Part shown: positions 14,487-23,916 of the stretch, in pieces | Layout: the number at the start of each line of letters is the position of its first letter | Numbering within the stretch: position 1 is the first letter of the stretch | Assembly: GCA_011525845.1 (NCBI GenBank) | Contig: WYBP01000008.1 | Coordinates: 248,001-312,000 of the forward strand | Source of the DNA: Gemmatimonadaceae bacterium | Lineage (GTDB): Bacteria > Gemmatimonadota > Gemmatimonadetes > Gemmatimonadales > Gemmatimonadaceae | Reading direction: 5' to 3' | Length of the DNA: 64,000 nt | Made by a program: the position numbers and the translations under genes | Notes under the pieces: model-generated | What the model was told of the DNA's origin: nothing | Database searches by the model: none | Seen by the model: the letters and a program-made list of their open reading frames with translations, nothing else

Positions 14487-17267
14487 ATGCTTGTCAGTGC
14501 GGTGCGGCGCATCGTGCAGGCCGCCGTCGTCGTGCTCGTGGCAGGGGTGGTGGCGCGACCGGTGGCGGCGCAGACGGGGTCGGTCGAGGGGCGGGTGGCG
14601 GACAGCGCGGGCGTGACCGTCGTGGGGGCCGTCGTGACGATGGCGGACGGTGGGTTCCAGACCGCGACGTCGGGACGGGGGCGGTTCTCGTTCGGCGGCG
14701 TGCCGGCGGGTCGGCAGGTGATCCGCGTGCGGGCGATCGGTTACGACCCGGAATCGCTCGTGGTGAACGTGGTCGCGGGATCGGTGCTCTCGGTGGATGT
14801 CAGGGTCAGGCGCTCGCCCTACCAGCTGGCGCCGGTGCAGACCACGGTCGGCTCGCGCGCGCGGCACACCGCCGCCGAGGAGCTCGCCGTGCCGGTGGAC
14901 GTGTACACGGCCGAGGAGCTCAAGTCGTCGGGCACCACGGAGACGACGCAGATCCTCGCCACGCTCTCCCCGTCGGTGAACTTCCCGAAGCAGGCCGTGA
15001 CCGACGCGACGGAGATCGTGAAGCCGTTCACGCTGCGGGGACTCTCGCCGGACCACTCGCTGGTGCTGATCAACGGACAACGCCGGCATACGACGGCGCT
15101 CCTCAACGTCTTCTCGAACGGCTCGGCGCCAGGATCGAGCGGGGTGGACCTCAACGCGTTCCCCTCGAGCGCGATCGACCGCATCGAGGTGCTGCGCGAC
15201 GGCGCGTCCACGCAGTACGGTTCCGACGCCATCGCGGGCGTGGTCAACCTCGTGCTGAAGGAGGGCCAGTTCGACCCCTTCATCAACACCTCCACCGGCC
15301 AGTACCGGCCGGGGAAGGGCTATCCGAACGACGGCACCACGAATGACATCAATGGCGGCGTCGGGCTCAAGCTCGGCCGCGGGTCGCTGGCGCTCTTCGG
15401 GCAGTACCTGAAGCGCGAGTCGACCAACCGTGCCTGCCCGGACGGGTCGTTCCCCGACCTCAACGGCGCGCGCGACTCCGTGGCGAACTGCGCGATCATC
15501 TTCCGGCGCACGAACGTGCCGCAGCCGAACGTGCACTGGGGCGACGGGCTCGAGCGGGACATCCACACTTTCGCCAACCTGCGCCTCCCGCTCAACGCGA
15601 GCGGCAGCACGGAGCTGTACGGCTTCGGCGGCTACTCCGACCGCGACGGCACGGGCAACGGCTTCTTCCGCAAGCCGCAGAACAACCGCAACTGGGGGGA
15701 GATCTACCCTCTCGGGTTCCTCCCGGAGTTCCGTCCGGAGGTCATCGACTACTCGGTGGCCGGCGGCATCCGTGCGGACATCGGCGGATGGGCGGCGGAC
15801 TTCGGCGCCAACTACGGCTACAACGGGTTCCAGTTCAACCTGCGGAACACGCTGAACTCCTCGCTCGGTCCGAGCCTGTTCGTGCCGCTCGCGCCGGGTC
15901 CGGACCGCATCCTCGGCACGGCGGACGACCCCGGCATCCCCAACCAGACCTCGTTCGACGCGGGGGCGCTCAACCGCGGCGAGTTCAACCTCGGGGTCAA
16001 CCTGTCCAAGTCGCTGATGCTGGGCGGGCTCACCCGGCCGGTGAACGTCGCCGTGGGCGCGGCGTTCCGGAACGAGTCGTACGAGGTGGTGGCGGGTGAG
16101 CGTGCGTCCTGGATCCAGGGCTACCACCTCACGCGCGACAGCTCGGGGATCGCCCAGGGCGGGTCCTCGGTGTTCCAGGGCTTCGCGCCCAGCGACGCGA
16201 GCAAGAATAGCCGCACGAACTTCGGGGCGTACCTGGACCTCGAGACCAACCTCTCGGACGAGCTCCTCGCGAACGTGGCGACGCGCGTCGAGAGTTACAG
16301 CGACTTCGGCCAGGCGTTCACGGGGAAGGCCGCCGTGCGCTACCAGCCGAACACGAAGTTCGTGATGCGCGGAGCCGTGAGCACGGGGTTCCGGGCGCCG
16401 GGGCTGCAGCAGAGCTGGTACAGCCACACGACCACGGCGATCCAGAACGGCGTGCTGATCGAGATCGGCAACTTCCCGGTGACCAATCGTGCGTCGCGGA
16501 TCTTCGGCGCCCGTCCGCTCGAGGAGGAGAAGAGCCTCAACCTGAGCGCCGGGCTCGCGTACTCGCCGACGAACGACCTCAACATCAACATCGACTACTA
16601 CCACATCAGCATCCGCGACCGCATCCTGCTCGGGGCCACCTACGACGGCACCTCCGACACCGTGGTCGCGCGCATCCTGACGGACTCGGGGTTCACGCAG
16701 ATCGCCGGCGTGCAGTTCCCCACGAACGCGCTCGACACCAAGACGGACGGCATCGACATCGTGGCCAACTACCGGATCCTCTCCGGGAACGGTCGGTGGG
16801 ACTTCGCGCTCGCGTTCAACTACGCGAAGAACAAGATCACGCGGGTCGACCCGCTCCCGAGCATCCTGCAGGGGACGGCCACGATCTACACGGACGCGCT
16901 CGACATCGTCACGGCGAACGCGATCGAACGGAACCGACCGGACCGACGCTCCACGTTCACCACCAACTACGCCATCGGCCGCTTCCACGCGATGGCGCGG
17001 GCCTCCGACTACGGGGGCTTCCGGGACGGCAGCCTCGACGGGCTGGAGGACTTCGGCGCCAAGGTGCTCTTCGACGCCGAGCTCGGGTACCGGTTCAACG
17101 CGGTGAACGTCTCGTTCGGCGCGCGGAACCTGATGAACACCTACCCGGACCAGGTGACCGTGGCGGACAACACGAACAACGGGACGTTCATCTATCCCGG
17201 CGCATCACCGTTCGGCTACAACGGGCGCTTCGTCTACATCCGGTCGGAGATCCAGCTGAGCCGGTAG
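14487..17267 (+). CDS. TonB-dependent outer-membrane receptor with N-terminal carboxypeptidase-regulatory-like domain
   Basis: Encodes about 926 residues from the ATG at 14487 (an ATG ten codons earlier is possible). A signal peptide (MLVSAVRRIVQAAVVVLVAG) leads to a carboxypeptidase-regulatory-like beta sandwich (about residues 30-110: GSVEGRVADSAGVTV, GFQTATSGRGRFSFGGVP). The plug domain follows, with VDVYTAEELKSSG, FTLRGLSPDHSLVLINGQR and IDRIEVLRDGASTQYGSDAI, then a long beta barrel to the end. Receptors of this plan bind nutrients at the cell surface and import them with TonB energy; the ligand is not predictable. The preceding YtcJ lipoprotein on the same strand suggests a linked scavenging role. 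A perfect 13-bp hairpin follows the stop. Confidence 0.93.
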   Translation: MLVSAVRRIVQAAVVVLVAGVVARPVAAQTGSVEGRVADSAGVTVVGAVVTMADGGFQTATSGRGRFSFGGVPAGRQVIRVRAIGYDPESLVVNVVAGSVLSVDVRVRRSPYQLAPVQTTVGSRARHTAAEELAVPVDVYTAEELKSSGTTETTQILATLSPSVNFPKQAVTDATEIVKPFTLRGLSPDHSLVLINGQRRHTTALLNVFSNGSAPGSSGVDLNAFPSSAIDRIEVLRDGASTQYGSDAIAGVVNLVLKEGQFDPFINTSTGQYRPGKGYPNDGTTNDINGGVGLKLGRGSLALFGQYLKRESTNRACPDGSFPDLNGARDSVANCAIIFRRTNVPQPNVHWGDGLERDIHTFANLRLPLNASGSTELYGFGGYSDRDGTGNGFFRKPQNNRNWGEIYPLGFLPEFRPEVIDYSVAGGIRADIGGWAADFGANYGYNGFQFNLRNTLNSSLGPSLFVPLAPGPDRILGTADDPGIPNQTSFDAGALNRGEFNLGVNLSKSLMLGGLTRPVNVAVGAAFRNESYEVVAGERASWIQGYHLTRDSSGIAQGGSSVFQGFAPSDASKNSRTNFGAYLDLETNLSDELLANVATRVESYSDFGQAFTGKAAVRYQPNTKFVMRGAVSTGFRAPGLQQSWYSHTTTAIQNGVLIEIGNFPVTNRASRIFGARPLEEEKSLNLSAGLAYSPTNDLNINIDYYHISIRDRILLGATYDGTSDTVVARILTDSGFTQIAGVQFPTNALDTKTDGIDIVANYRILSGNGRWDFALAFNYAKNKITRVDPLPSILQGTATIYTDALDIVTANAIERNRPDRRSTFTTNYAIGRFHAMARASDYGGFRDGSLDGLEDFGAKVLFDAELGYRFNAVNVSFGARNLMNTYPDQVTVADNTNNGTFIYPGASPFGYNGRFVYIRSEIQLSR

Positions 17268-17296
17268 CACGCCGCACCGCGGGACCGAATGCAGAC

Positions 17297-17326
17297 GCGG
17301 GGTCCGGGCGAGTGCCCGGACCCCGC
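17297..17326. terminator. Strong bidirectional hairpin between the TonB receptor and DinB genes
   Basis: GCGGGGTCCGGGC (17297-17309) and its exact complement (17314-17326) give a 13-bp perfect stem with loop GAGT. It sits between the stops of two convergent genes (17267 and 17342). No U tract is seen on either strand, but the stem is very stable. Confidence 0.75.
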
Positions 17327-17341
17327 ATCGCGTGTCGGCGG

Positions 17342-17881
17342 CTACTTGCTCCAGGGCGGCACGACGTTGTTGCTGCGCGCGTAGGCGATCGCCTGGCCCA
17401 GGTGCTCGTGGATGTGCGTCACGGTCAGCACCATCGCCTTCTGCCGCGTCCAGTCCTGGCCGAAGAACTTGATCTTCTCCGTCAGGTTGGCGTCGGTGGT
17501 CAGGTTCATGGCGCGATGCAGGTGGCCGAACGACGCCTCGAGCTCAGCGACGATCTGCGCCTTGGTGAGCTTCCGCCCCTCGAACGTCCCGACCGTCTTC
17601 ATGTCGGCCGCGTTGATGCCGCTCGCGGCGGGGGCCGGCATCCCCATCATGATCGGGATCAGGTAGTTGTCGGCGGCGACGTGCAGGAAGACCTCGCCCA
17701 CGGAGCGAACTCCGGGGGCCGGGCGCCAACCGTAGGCGGACTCGGGGATCGCATTGGCGAGGTCCACCAGCTTCTTCTGGACGTCGTTGACGTCGCCGTG
17801 CATGTCGGACATGAGTCCCTGCGCGGCGACCGGACCGGCCACGGCGAGGGAGAGGGCGAGGGCAAGGGCACGCAGGCGCAT
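17342..17881 (-). CDS. DinB family protein, exported
   Basis: Encodes 179 residues. A signal peptide (MRLRALALALSLAVAGPVAAQ) precedes a DinB-like four-helix bundle. The three histidine positions expected of the metal site are visible in VFLHVAADNY and HIHEHLGQAIAYARSN. DinB superfamily members include thiol-transferases and damage-inducible proteins; secreted copies like this are common in some soil bacteria but without defined function. GAGAAG precedes the ATG at 17881. The gene converges on the TonB receptor gene, separated by a strong hairpin. Confidence 0.88.
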   Translation of the reverse strand: MRLRALALALSLAVAGPVAAQGLMSDMHGDVNDVQKKLVDLANAIPESAYGWRPAPGVRSVGEVFLHVAADNYLIPIMMGMPAPAASGINAADMKTVGTFEGRKLTKAQIVAELEASFGHLHRAMNLTTDANLTEKIKFFGQDWTRQKAMVLTVTHIHEHLGQAIAYARSNNVVPPWSK

Positions 17882-18004
17882 GGGCTTCTCGTGGTGATGG
17901 GTGACGGCGGGGGGTCCATCCACATTACGTCCCCCATCGCCGGACCGCGAGCCAGCGGCCGCTCGCGGGATGGGGTGGAGGGGTGCCCGCGGCACCGCCG
18001 TCGT

Positions 18005-18010
18005 ACCTTT
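18005..18010 (+). promoter_or_regulatory. Putative -10 box (TACCTT) of the aldolase/dehydrogenase gene
   Basis: TACCTT preceded by G lies 36 nt before the ATG at 18047. The same TANCTT hexamer recurs upstream of several other genes in the window. Confidence 0.35.
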
Positions 18011-18046
18011 CACCGACTCCCGTCCTTCCCGCCCAACTCCCGCTCG

Positions 18047-20113
18047 ATGCGCTCTCGATTCCGGACCGACGAAGCCGCGGCGACCGTCGCGCGACTGGCG
18101 CCCCGCTGGGGCGAGGACCTCGCCCTCCGGGTCCACACCTCCCGGCTCCTGGGCGGTGATCCCGCGCTCGTGCTCCACGGTGGTGGCAACACCTCCGTGA
18201 AGTCGACCGCGCGCGAAGTGACGGGGGAGGAGGTCGAGGTGCTCTACGTGAAGGGGAGCGGCTGGGACCTCGGCCGGATCGAGCCGCGGGGATTCCCCGC
18301 CTGCCGGCTTGAGCCGCTCCGCCGGCTCGCGGCACTCGAGGAGCTGAGCGACGATGCGATGGTCGCGGCCCTGCGCAGCCAGATGCTCGACCCGTCGAGC
18401 CCGACGCCCTCGGTCGAGGCGCTCCTGCATGCGATCCTTCCCGGCAAGTTCGTGGACCACACGCATGCCGATTCCGTTCTGGCGCTCCAGGACCAGCCCG
18501 ACGCGCGCGAACGCGCGGCGGACGTCTGGGGCGAGGACTTCCTGTTGGTGCCCTATGGCATGCCCGGGTTCGCGCTCGCGCGTCAGGTCGCGCGACTGAG
18601 CGCCCGGTTGCCCGCGGTGCATGGCCTGATCCTCGAGCAGCACGGGATCTTCACCTGGGGCGCGACCGCTGAGGAGAGCTACGAGCGGATGATCGCCGGT
18701 GTGACCCGCGCCGAGGAGTGCGAGGCGATGCGGCGCGCGCGCACGGTGGTGGCGGTCGGCGCCGCGCGCACCGATCCGGACGCGCGGCTCAAGCGTGGCA
18801 TCATGTCCGCGATCCGCGGGGCGGTCGCGCGCGCCGGGGACGGCCGGTTCCTGATGGAGTGGCGGGACGATCCCGCGCTGCTCGCGCTCCTGGCGCGCTC
18901 CGACGGGCCGGAACTCACGGCACGCGGCACGGTGACGCCGGACCACGTGATCCGCACCAAGCCGCGGCCGCTCTGGCTCGACCCGCCGACGGACGCTGAC
19001 CCCGCGACGTTGCGCAGCGCGTGCGAGGCGGCCGTCGCCGCGTACCGCGACTGGTACCGCGCCTACTTCAAGCGTAACGCGCCGCGGAGCGCCGCGCCGC
19101 TCACGATGCTCGACGCGGCGCCCCGCGTGGTCCTCGTCCCGGGGCTCGGCGCGCTGACCCTCGGCCGCTCGCTCGCGCAGGCGCGCATCGCGGGGGACAT
19201 CGTCGCGCGGTCGGCCGCGGTGATCCAGCAGGCGGAGGCCATCGGCAGGTATCATCCCGTCGCCGAGGCCGACCTGTTCGACGTGGAGTACTGGAGCCTC
19301 GAGCAGGCGAAGCTCGCGAAGGGATCCGCACGTCTCCCGCTGAGCGGACAGGTCGCCCTGGTGACCGGCGCGGCCTCCGGGATCGGGCTCGTGACGGCGG
19401 AGCAGCTGCTCTCGCTCGGCGCGCACCTCTTCCTGGTGGACCGCGCGACCGAGTCGCTCGCGGCATCACTCCAGCGCCTCGAGGAGAGGTTCGGCGAGCG
19501 CGTGTCCGCTTCCGCCTGCGACGTGACCGACGGCGGAGACGTGACCGCGACCGTCGCGCGCGCTGTGGAGACCTTCGGCGGGATCGACATCCTCGTGTCC
19601 AACGCCGGCACCGCGCCCCAGGGACTCCTGCACACGGAGCCGGGGGAACGCGCGCTCGAGGACTCGCTGGAGATCAACCTCCTCGGCCACCAGCGCGTGT
19701 CGCGAGCCGTCGTCGAGGTGCTGCTCGCGCAGGGGCAGGGGGGGTGTCTGCTCTTCAACGCATCGAAGAGCGCCGTGAACCCGGGTCCCGAGTTCGGGCC
19801 GTACGCGGTACCCAAGGCCGGGCTGCTCGCGCTCATGCGCCAGTACGCGGTGGACCTCGGCGCGCACGGCATCCGCTCGAACGCCGTGAACGCGGACCGG
19901 ATCCGCACCGCGCTCTTCGACGGTGGCGTGCTCGAGGCACGCGCGAAGGCGCGCGGCTTGACGCCCGACGCGTACTTCCGGCAGAATCTGCTCGCACGCG
20001 AGACGACGGCTGCAGACGTTGCCGACGTGTTCGGATGGCTGGCTTCAGCGGAGGCGACGACGGGATGCGTGGTCACGGTGGACGGAGGGAACGCAGCCGC
20101 GTTCCTGCGGTGA
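18047..20113 (+). CDS. Bifunctional aldolase/short-chain dehydrogenase (rhamnulose-phosphate-aldolase/lactaldehyde dehydrogenase-like fusion)
   Basis: Encodes 688 residues. The N-terminal half (about 1-370) is a class II aldolase/adducin domain: HGGGNTSVK, the metal-binding DHTHADSV pair of histidines and EQHGIFTWG. The C-terminal half (about 425-688) is a short-chain dehydrogenase: VTGAASGIGLVTAEQL, LVSNAGTA, NASKSAV and YAVPKAG, with the catalytic Tyr and Lys in YxxxK. Such fusions cleave a sugar phosphate and handle the resulting aldehyde, as in rhamnose or other deoxysugar breakdown. The gene is followed by a YtcJ amidohydrolase whose ATG overlaps this stop (TGATG), so they are translationally coupled; the link between sugar aldolase and amidohydrolase is unexplained. 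The sugar substrate is not known. Confidence 0.9.
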   Translation: MRSRFRTDEAAATVARLAPRWGEDLALRVHTSRLLGGDPALVLHGGGNTSVKSTAREVTGEEVEVLYVKGSGWDLGRIEPRGFPACRLEPLRRLAALEELSDDAMVAALRSQMLDPSSPTPSVEALLHAILPGKFVDHTHADSVLALQDQPDARERAADVWGEDFLLVPYGMPGFALARQVARLSARLPAVHGLILEQHGIFTWGATAEESYERMIAGVTRAEECEAMRRARTVVAVGAARTDPDARLKRGIMSAIRGAVARAGDGRFLMEWRDDPALLALLARSDGPELTARGTVTPDHVIRTKPRPLWLDPPTDADPATLRSACEAAVAAYRDWYRAYFKRNAPRSAAPLTMLDAAPRVVLVPGLGALTLGRSLAQARIAGDIVARSAAVIQQAEAIGRYHPVAEADLFDVEYWSLEQAKLAKGSARLPLSGQVALVTGAASGIGLVTAEQLLSLGAHLFLVDRATESLAASLQRLEERFGERVSASACDVTDGGDVTATVARAVETFGGIDILVSNAGTAPQGLLHTEPGERALEDSLEINLLGHQRVSRAVVEVLLAQGQGGCLLFNASKSAVNPGPEFGPYAVPKAGLLALMRQYAVDLGAHGIRSNAVNADRIRTALFDGGVLEARAKARGLTPDAYFRQNLLARETTAADVADVFGWLASAEATTGCVVTVDGGNAAAFLR

Positions 20114-21786
20114 TGGCGGGGAGGGCCGCGCGGATCGCGGCCGGTGTGGTGCTGCTGCTGGTGGCTGCAGCGTGCGAGCGCGCCGCGCCGCCGGACCGCA
20201 TCTACTACAACGCGCGCGTCTGGACGGGCGACCCCACGGCCCCCGCGGCGACGGCGATCGCCACGAGGCGCGACACGATCGTCGCGGTGGGGGATGACGC
20301 CACGATCCGCGCGCTCGCGGGCGCCAGTACGATCTCCGAGGACCTGGCCGGCCGGCGCGTTCTTCCCGGATTCCACGACGACCACTGGCACCTCCCGACG
20401 CGGCGCACGGCGGAACTCGCGAGCGCCGCCGATCCCGCGGAGATCGTCGCGATCCTCCGCACCTTTGCCTCCTCCCTCCCGCCGGACGCGTGGATCACTG
20501 GGCGTGGATGGACGGCCGCGCACTTCCAGCGCGCCGCGATGGATGGACGATTCCTCGACCGCGCGTTCCCGGGCCGTCCGGTCGTGCTCACGGACCGCGA
20601 CGGGCACCTGGTGCTCGCGAACGCTGCGGCGCTCGCCCGTGCGGCCGTCAGCGCCGAGACGCGTGATCCCTCCGGCGGTTCCATCGCGCGTGACGCAGGC
20701 GGGAACCCGACTGGCCTGCTGCGCGAGACCGCGATGGGACTCGTCACGCGTCACCTCCCGGCGCCGACGGCGGACGAGGTGTACACGGCGCTCCGCTACG
20801 AGATGCACCGGGCGGCGGCACGCGGCCTCACCGCGATCCAGGTCGCGAACGGGCTCAACGCCGTCGAGGCTGCGGCGTTCGAGCGGGCGCTCGCCGAGGA
20901 CTCGTTGCTCGTGCGGTTCCGCCTGGCGGTCCCGTTCGAACGCGGCGTCACGGACTCCGCGCTCCAGGCATACGCGGCACTCCGCGATGCGCACACGGGC
21001 CCGCTCCTCCGCTACGGCATCGCCAAGGGGATGCTCGACGGCACCGTCGACGCCGGAACGGCGGCGATGCTCGAGCCCTATGCACGGGGAGGGGGCACGG
21101 GACTCCCCCGGTGGACGGCCGAGGAGCTCGCGACGACGGTCGCGGCGTACGACCGCGCGGGCATTCAGGTGGAGCTGCATGCCATCGGCGACCGCGCGAT
21201 CCGCATGGCGCTCGACGCCTACGAGGCCGTCCGTGCCACGAACGGCGTGCGCGACCGCCGCCCGCGCGTCGAGCACATCGAGGTGCCCGACCCTTCGGAC
21301 CTCCCGCGCTTCAAGGCGCTCGGCGTGGTCGCCTCGTCGCAGGCGATCTTCGCCCTCCCGGACGCCGTCATCTTCGACAACTACGTGCCGATGCTGGGGC
21401 CAGCGCGCGAGCGGCATGCGATGCCGTTCAAGTCGCTCGACGATGCCGGCGCGATCCAGGCGTTCGGGAGCGACTACCCCGTCTTTCCGATGGACCCGCT
21501 CCTCGGGATCCACGTCGCGGTCACGCGGACGACGCCCGAGGGGACGCCGACGGGCGGATGGCTCCCCGAGCAACGGCTGAGCGTGGAGCAGGCCGTGAAG
21601 CACTACACCTGGGGCTCCGCGTACGCGGCGTTCCGGGAGACGGAGCTGGGCATCCTGCGCGCCGGGATGCTCGCCGACTTCGTGGTGCTCTCGGAGGAGA
21701 TCATCGGCGTCGAGCCCGCGGCGCTCCTGCGCGCGACGCCCGTGCTCACCGTGATGGGAGGGCGGGAGGTGCACCGTGCCCGCTGA
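20113..21786 (+). CDS. YtcJ-type amidohydrolase, predicted lipoprotein
   Basis: Encodes 557 residues. The signal peptide ends LLVAAACERA, giving a likely lipobox cysteine near residue 21. The metal motifs are DDHWH in PGFHDDHWHLPT, AKGMLDGTVDA, HAIGD, RVEH and GSDYPV, all complete. The ATG overlaps the stop of the aldolase/dehydrogenase gene by one base, and the VOC gene starts inside its 3' end with a GTG at 21776. It is the third YtcJ copy in the window and differs in context from the other two. Substrate unknown; a periplasmic amide or N-formyl compound is a guess. Confidence 0.88.
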   Translation: MAGRAARIAAGVVLLLVAAACERAAPPDRIYYNARVWTGDPTAPAATAIATRRDTIVAVGDDATIRALAGASTISEDLAGRRVLPGFHDDHWHLPTRRTAELASAADPAEIVAILRTFASSLPPDAWITGRGWTAAHFQRAAMDGRFLDRAFPGRPVVLTDRDGHLVLANAAALARAAVSAETRDPSGGSIARDAGGNPTGLLRETAMGLVTRHLPAPTADEVYTALRYEMHRAAARGLTAIQVANGLNAVEAAAFERALAEDSLLVRFRLAVPFERGVTDSALQAYAALRDAHTGPLLRYGIAKGMLDGTVDAGTAAMLEPYARGGGTGLPRWTAEELATTVAAYDRAGIQVELHAIGDRAIRMALDAYEAVRATNGVRDRRPRVEHIEVPDPSDLPRFKALGVVASSQAIFALPDAVIFDNYVPMLGPARERHAMPFKSLDDAGAIQAFGSDYPVFPMDPLLGIHVAVTRTTPEGTPTGGWLPEQRLSVEQAVKHYTWGSAYAAFRETELGILRAGMLADFVVLSEEIIGVEPAALLRATPVLTVMGGREVHRAR

Positions 21787-22474
21787 CGAAGTGGCAGGAT
21801 CGATGCGCGTCGACGCGCAGGTGCCGATCCTCAACGTCTCGGACATGGCGGCGAGTTTCGGCTGGTTCGCGAAGCTGGGGTGGCGGAAGCTCTGGGACTA
21901 CGGCGACCCGCCGGAGTTCGGCGCGGTGGGGAATGGCGGGAGCGAGATCTTCCTCTGCCTCGACGGGCAGGGGTGTCGCGCGGATGCGCATGGACACGGC
22001 GGCATCTGGGCGAGCTGGTTCGTGAGCGAGCGCGCCGCGGTGGATGCGGCGCACGCGCTCGCGCTGCGCGAGGGACTCGAGGTGCTGGAGGCGCCATACG
22101 ACGCTCCCTGGGGGATGCGCGAGTGCGTGGTCCGTCATCCCGACGGTCATGCGTTCCGCATCGGTGCCGGCGTCACCGATCCGGAGGAGTTCGTCGCCAC
22201 GGTGCGGGCGGAGGGGCCACCGCTCCGGATCGAGCGGGTGGAGGTGCCGGTGCGCCTCGAGCGGCGGCTCGCCGCGCTCCTCCACGACCTCGCGGAACAC
22301 AAGCGGATGACGATCGCCGAGTGCCTCGAGGAGATCCTCCTTCACACCTGTGAGCGGCTGGGCGCAGGCGTCGCAAGCCCGCACACCGGGCGCACGCTCG
22401 ACCACCTGCAGGAACTCAAGCGGAAGCACGGCATCGACTACGACTGCCACGCGAGCTATCGATTCGTCGAGTGA
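21776..22474 (+). CDS. Glyoxalase/bleomycin-resistance (VOC) family protein with C-terminal extension
   Basis: Encodes 232 residues. The start is taken as GTG at 21776 because GGGAGG stands 6 nt before it; an ATG at 21803 is an alternative. Residues 10-130 form a VOC fold (ILNVSDMAASFGWF, WDYGDPPEFG, WASWFVSERAAVDAA, VRHPDGHAFRIG). The last 90 residues form a separate helical domain with HKRMTIAECLEEILLHTCER and GIDYDCHASYRF that also occurs behind VOC domains in other bacteria. The gene overlaps the YtcJ lipoprotein by 11 bp. Role unknown: an isomerase, dioxygenase or resistance protein is possible. Confidence 0.82.
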   Translation: MPADEVAGSMRVDAQVPILNVSDMAASFGWFAKLGWRKLWDYGDPPEFGAVGNGGSEIFLCLDGQGCRADAHGHGGIWASWFVSERAAVDAAHALALREGLEVLEAPYDAPWGMRECVVRHPDGHAFRIGAGVTDPEEFVATVRAEGPPLRIERVEVPVRLERRLAALLHDLAEHKRMTIAECLEEILLHTCERLGAGVASPHTGRTLDHLQELKRKHGIDYDCHASYRFVE

Positions 22475-22514
22475 GACGTCGGCGGCCGGGCGGTCTGCCC
22501 GCCGCGCCGCGCGG

Positions 22515-22520
22515 TATCTT
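22515..22520 (+). promoter_or_regulatory. Putative -10 box (TATCTT) of the DUF2911 gene
   Basis: TATCTT preceded by GG lies 27 nt before the ATG at 22548, matching the TANCTT pattern seen at several other starts. Confidence 0.35.
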
Positions 22521-22547
22521 TGGGGCGGACCCCTCACCCAGCGAGCC

Positions 22548-23729
22548 ATGCGCACACGCTCCCTCATCCCCCTCCAGGCCGCACCGGTGCTGGTCGCCGC
22601 CTGCCTCGTCACCACTTCGCTCGACGCGCAGCAGGCATCGCTGAGCTACATGCTGGGCAAGGACACTGTGGCCGTGGAACAGTTCACGCGCACCGCCACG
22701 AGCCTGGTCGGCGAGATGGTCCAACGGACGGGGGCGGCCGTCGTGCGATTCCAGTACGACGTGAGGCTCGGCGCGGACGGGCGTCCGGTGGCCGCGACGA
22801 TGCGCCGGCTGGCGGCCGATGGCACGGTGCCGCCGAACGCGCCCACCGAGACGCGGATCGCGGTATCGCGCGACTCGGTGGTGCGGACGGTCGTCTGGAA
22901 CGACAGCACGCAGCGCCGCGCGTTCGCGGCCCGCGGCGCGATGATCAACTTCCCGACCTTCGTCTACGGGCCCACGGAGCTGCTGGCCGGACTCCGGCGG
23001 CGTGGCGTCGTGGTGGATTCCCTCGTGGCCGTCGGGCTCGCCGGGAGCCCGGGCTTCACCGGGCTCTCTCCGGACGGCGCGCTGTCCGCTCGCCTGCGAG
23101 GCGGGGCGTACGCGATGCTGCTGACCTTCGACGCCGCTGACCGGCTCCTCTCGGTGGACGGCTCCGGCACCACGAACAAGGTCCTCGCCTCGCGCGGCGC
23201 GGGCGGGCTCGACCTCGCAGCGCTCGCACGGACGATGACGCCGACCGGGGTGCTCTCGCAGCGAGACGTTGCGCGCGGCGCCTTCGGCGCGGGGGGGATC
23301 GTCCTCGTGGACTACGGCCGTCCGCACGTGCGGGAGCGCTCCGTCTGGGGCGGGACGCTCGTCCCCACCGACTCGGTCTGGCGCGCGGGAGCGAACGACG
23401 CGACGCACCTCTTCACGACGCGCACCTTGACCTTCGGCGGTGCCGGCGATGCGACCGTCACGGTCGAGCCCGGGATGTACACACTCTGGGTGATGCACAC
23501 TGCGGGAGGTCCGCGCCTGATCATCAACCGACAGACGGGCCAGTGGGGCACCGTGTACGACGCGTCGCGGGACGTCGGGCGCGTGGCGATGCAGCTCTCA
23601 CCGGCGCCGTCCTGGGTGGAGGAGCTCACCTTCACGGTGCGCTCGCTCGCCGGGAACCGCGGGACGCTGGAGCTGGCGTGGGGGCCAAGCGTTGCGAGCG
23701 TGCCGTTCACGGTCACGGCGGGGCGCTGA
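22548..23729 (+). CDS. Exported DUF2911 domain protein
   Basis: Encodes 393 residues. A signal peptide (MRTRSLIPLQAAPVLVAACL, cleavage near LDAQ) is followed by about 240 residues without a family I recognise. Residues 255-393 carry the DUF2911 pattern: VDYGRPHVRERSVWGGTLVP, WRAGANDATHL, a beta strand with TVEPGMYTLWVMH and NRQTGQWGTVYDASRDVGRV. DUF2911 proteins are secreted and of unknown function, and usually much shorter, so this is an N-terminally extended member. No clear operon partner; it is followed by a 187-bp AT-richer gap. Confidence 0.82.
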   Translation: MRTRSLIPLQAAPVLVAACLVTTSLDAQQASLSYMLGKDTVAVEQFTRTATSLVGEMVQRTGAAVVRFQYDVRLGADGRPVAATMRRLAADGTVPPNAPTETRIAVSRDSVVRTVVWNDSTQRRAFAARGAMINFPTFVYGPTELLAGLRRRGVVVDSLVAVGLAGSPGFTGLSPDGALSARLRGGAYAMLLTFDAADRLLSVDGSGTTNKVLASRGAGGLDLAALARTMTPTGVLSQRDVARGAFGAGGIVLVDYGRPHVRERSVWGGTLVPTDSVWRAGANDATHLFTTRTLTFGGAGDATVTVEPGMYTLWVMHTAGGPRLIINRQTGQWGTVYDASRDVGRVAMQLSPAPSWVEELTFTVRSLAGNRGTLELAWGPSVASVPFTVTAGR

Positions 23730-23916
23730 ACGGGCGGTTGTGACGTCCGTCACGCGGTCCCTTCTCACATCGTGTCAGAACGGCGTCACACGCCTACATC
23801 AGTGCTGCGTGCCTCGTTATTGTTCACTGGTCGTTCTGATTACAATCGAGGCCCAGGATGGGCCGCGGATCGGCGAAGGCAGGAGCTCCACGACTTTCCC
23901 CAGGATTGGCACATAG

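Noticed and set aside
16796-18046. Upstream extension of the aldolase/dehydrogenase frame through the TonB end and DinB region
   Set aside because: The open frame has no coding features there and overlaps other genes; the protein begins at 18047 with its aldolase domain.
23740-23753. GTGAC-GTCC-GTCAC hairpin after the DUF2911 gene as terminator or operator
   Set aside because: Stem of only 5 bp without U tract; not strong enough to list as a feature.
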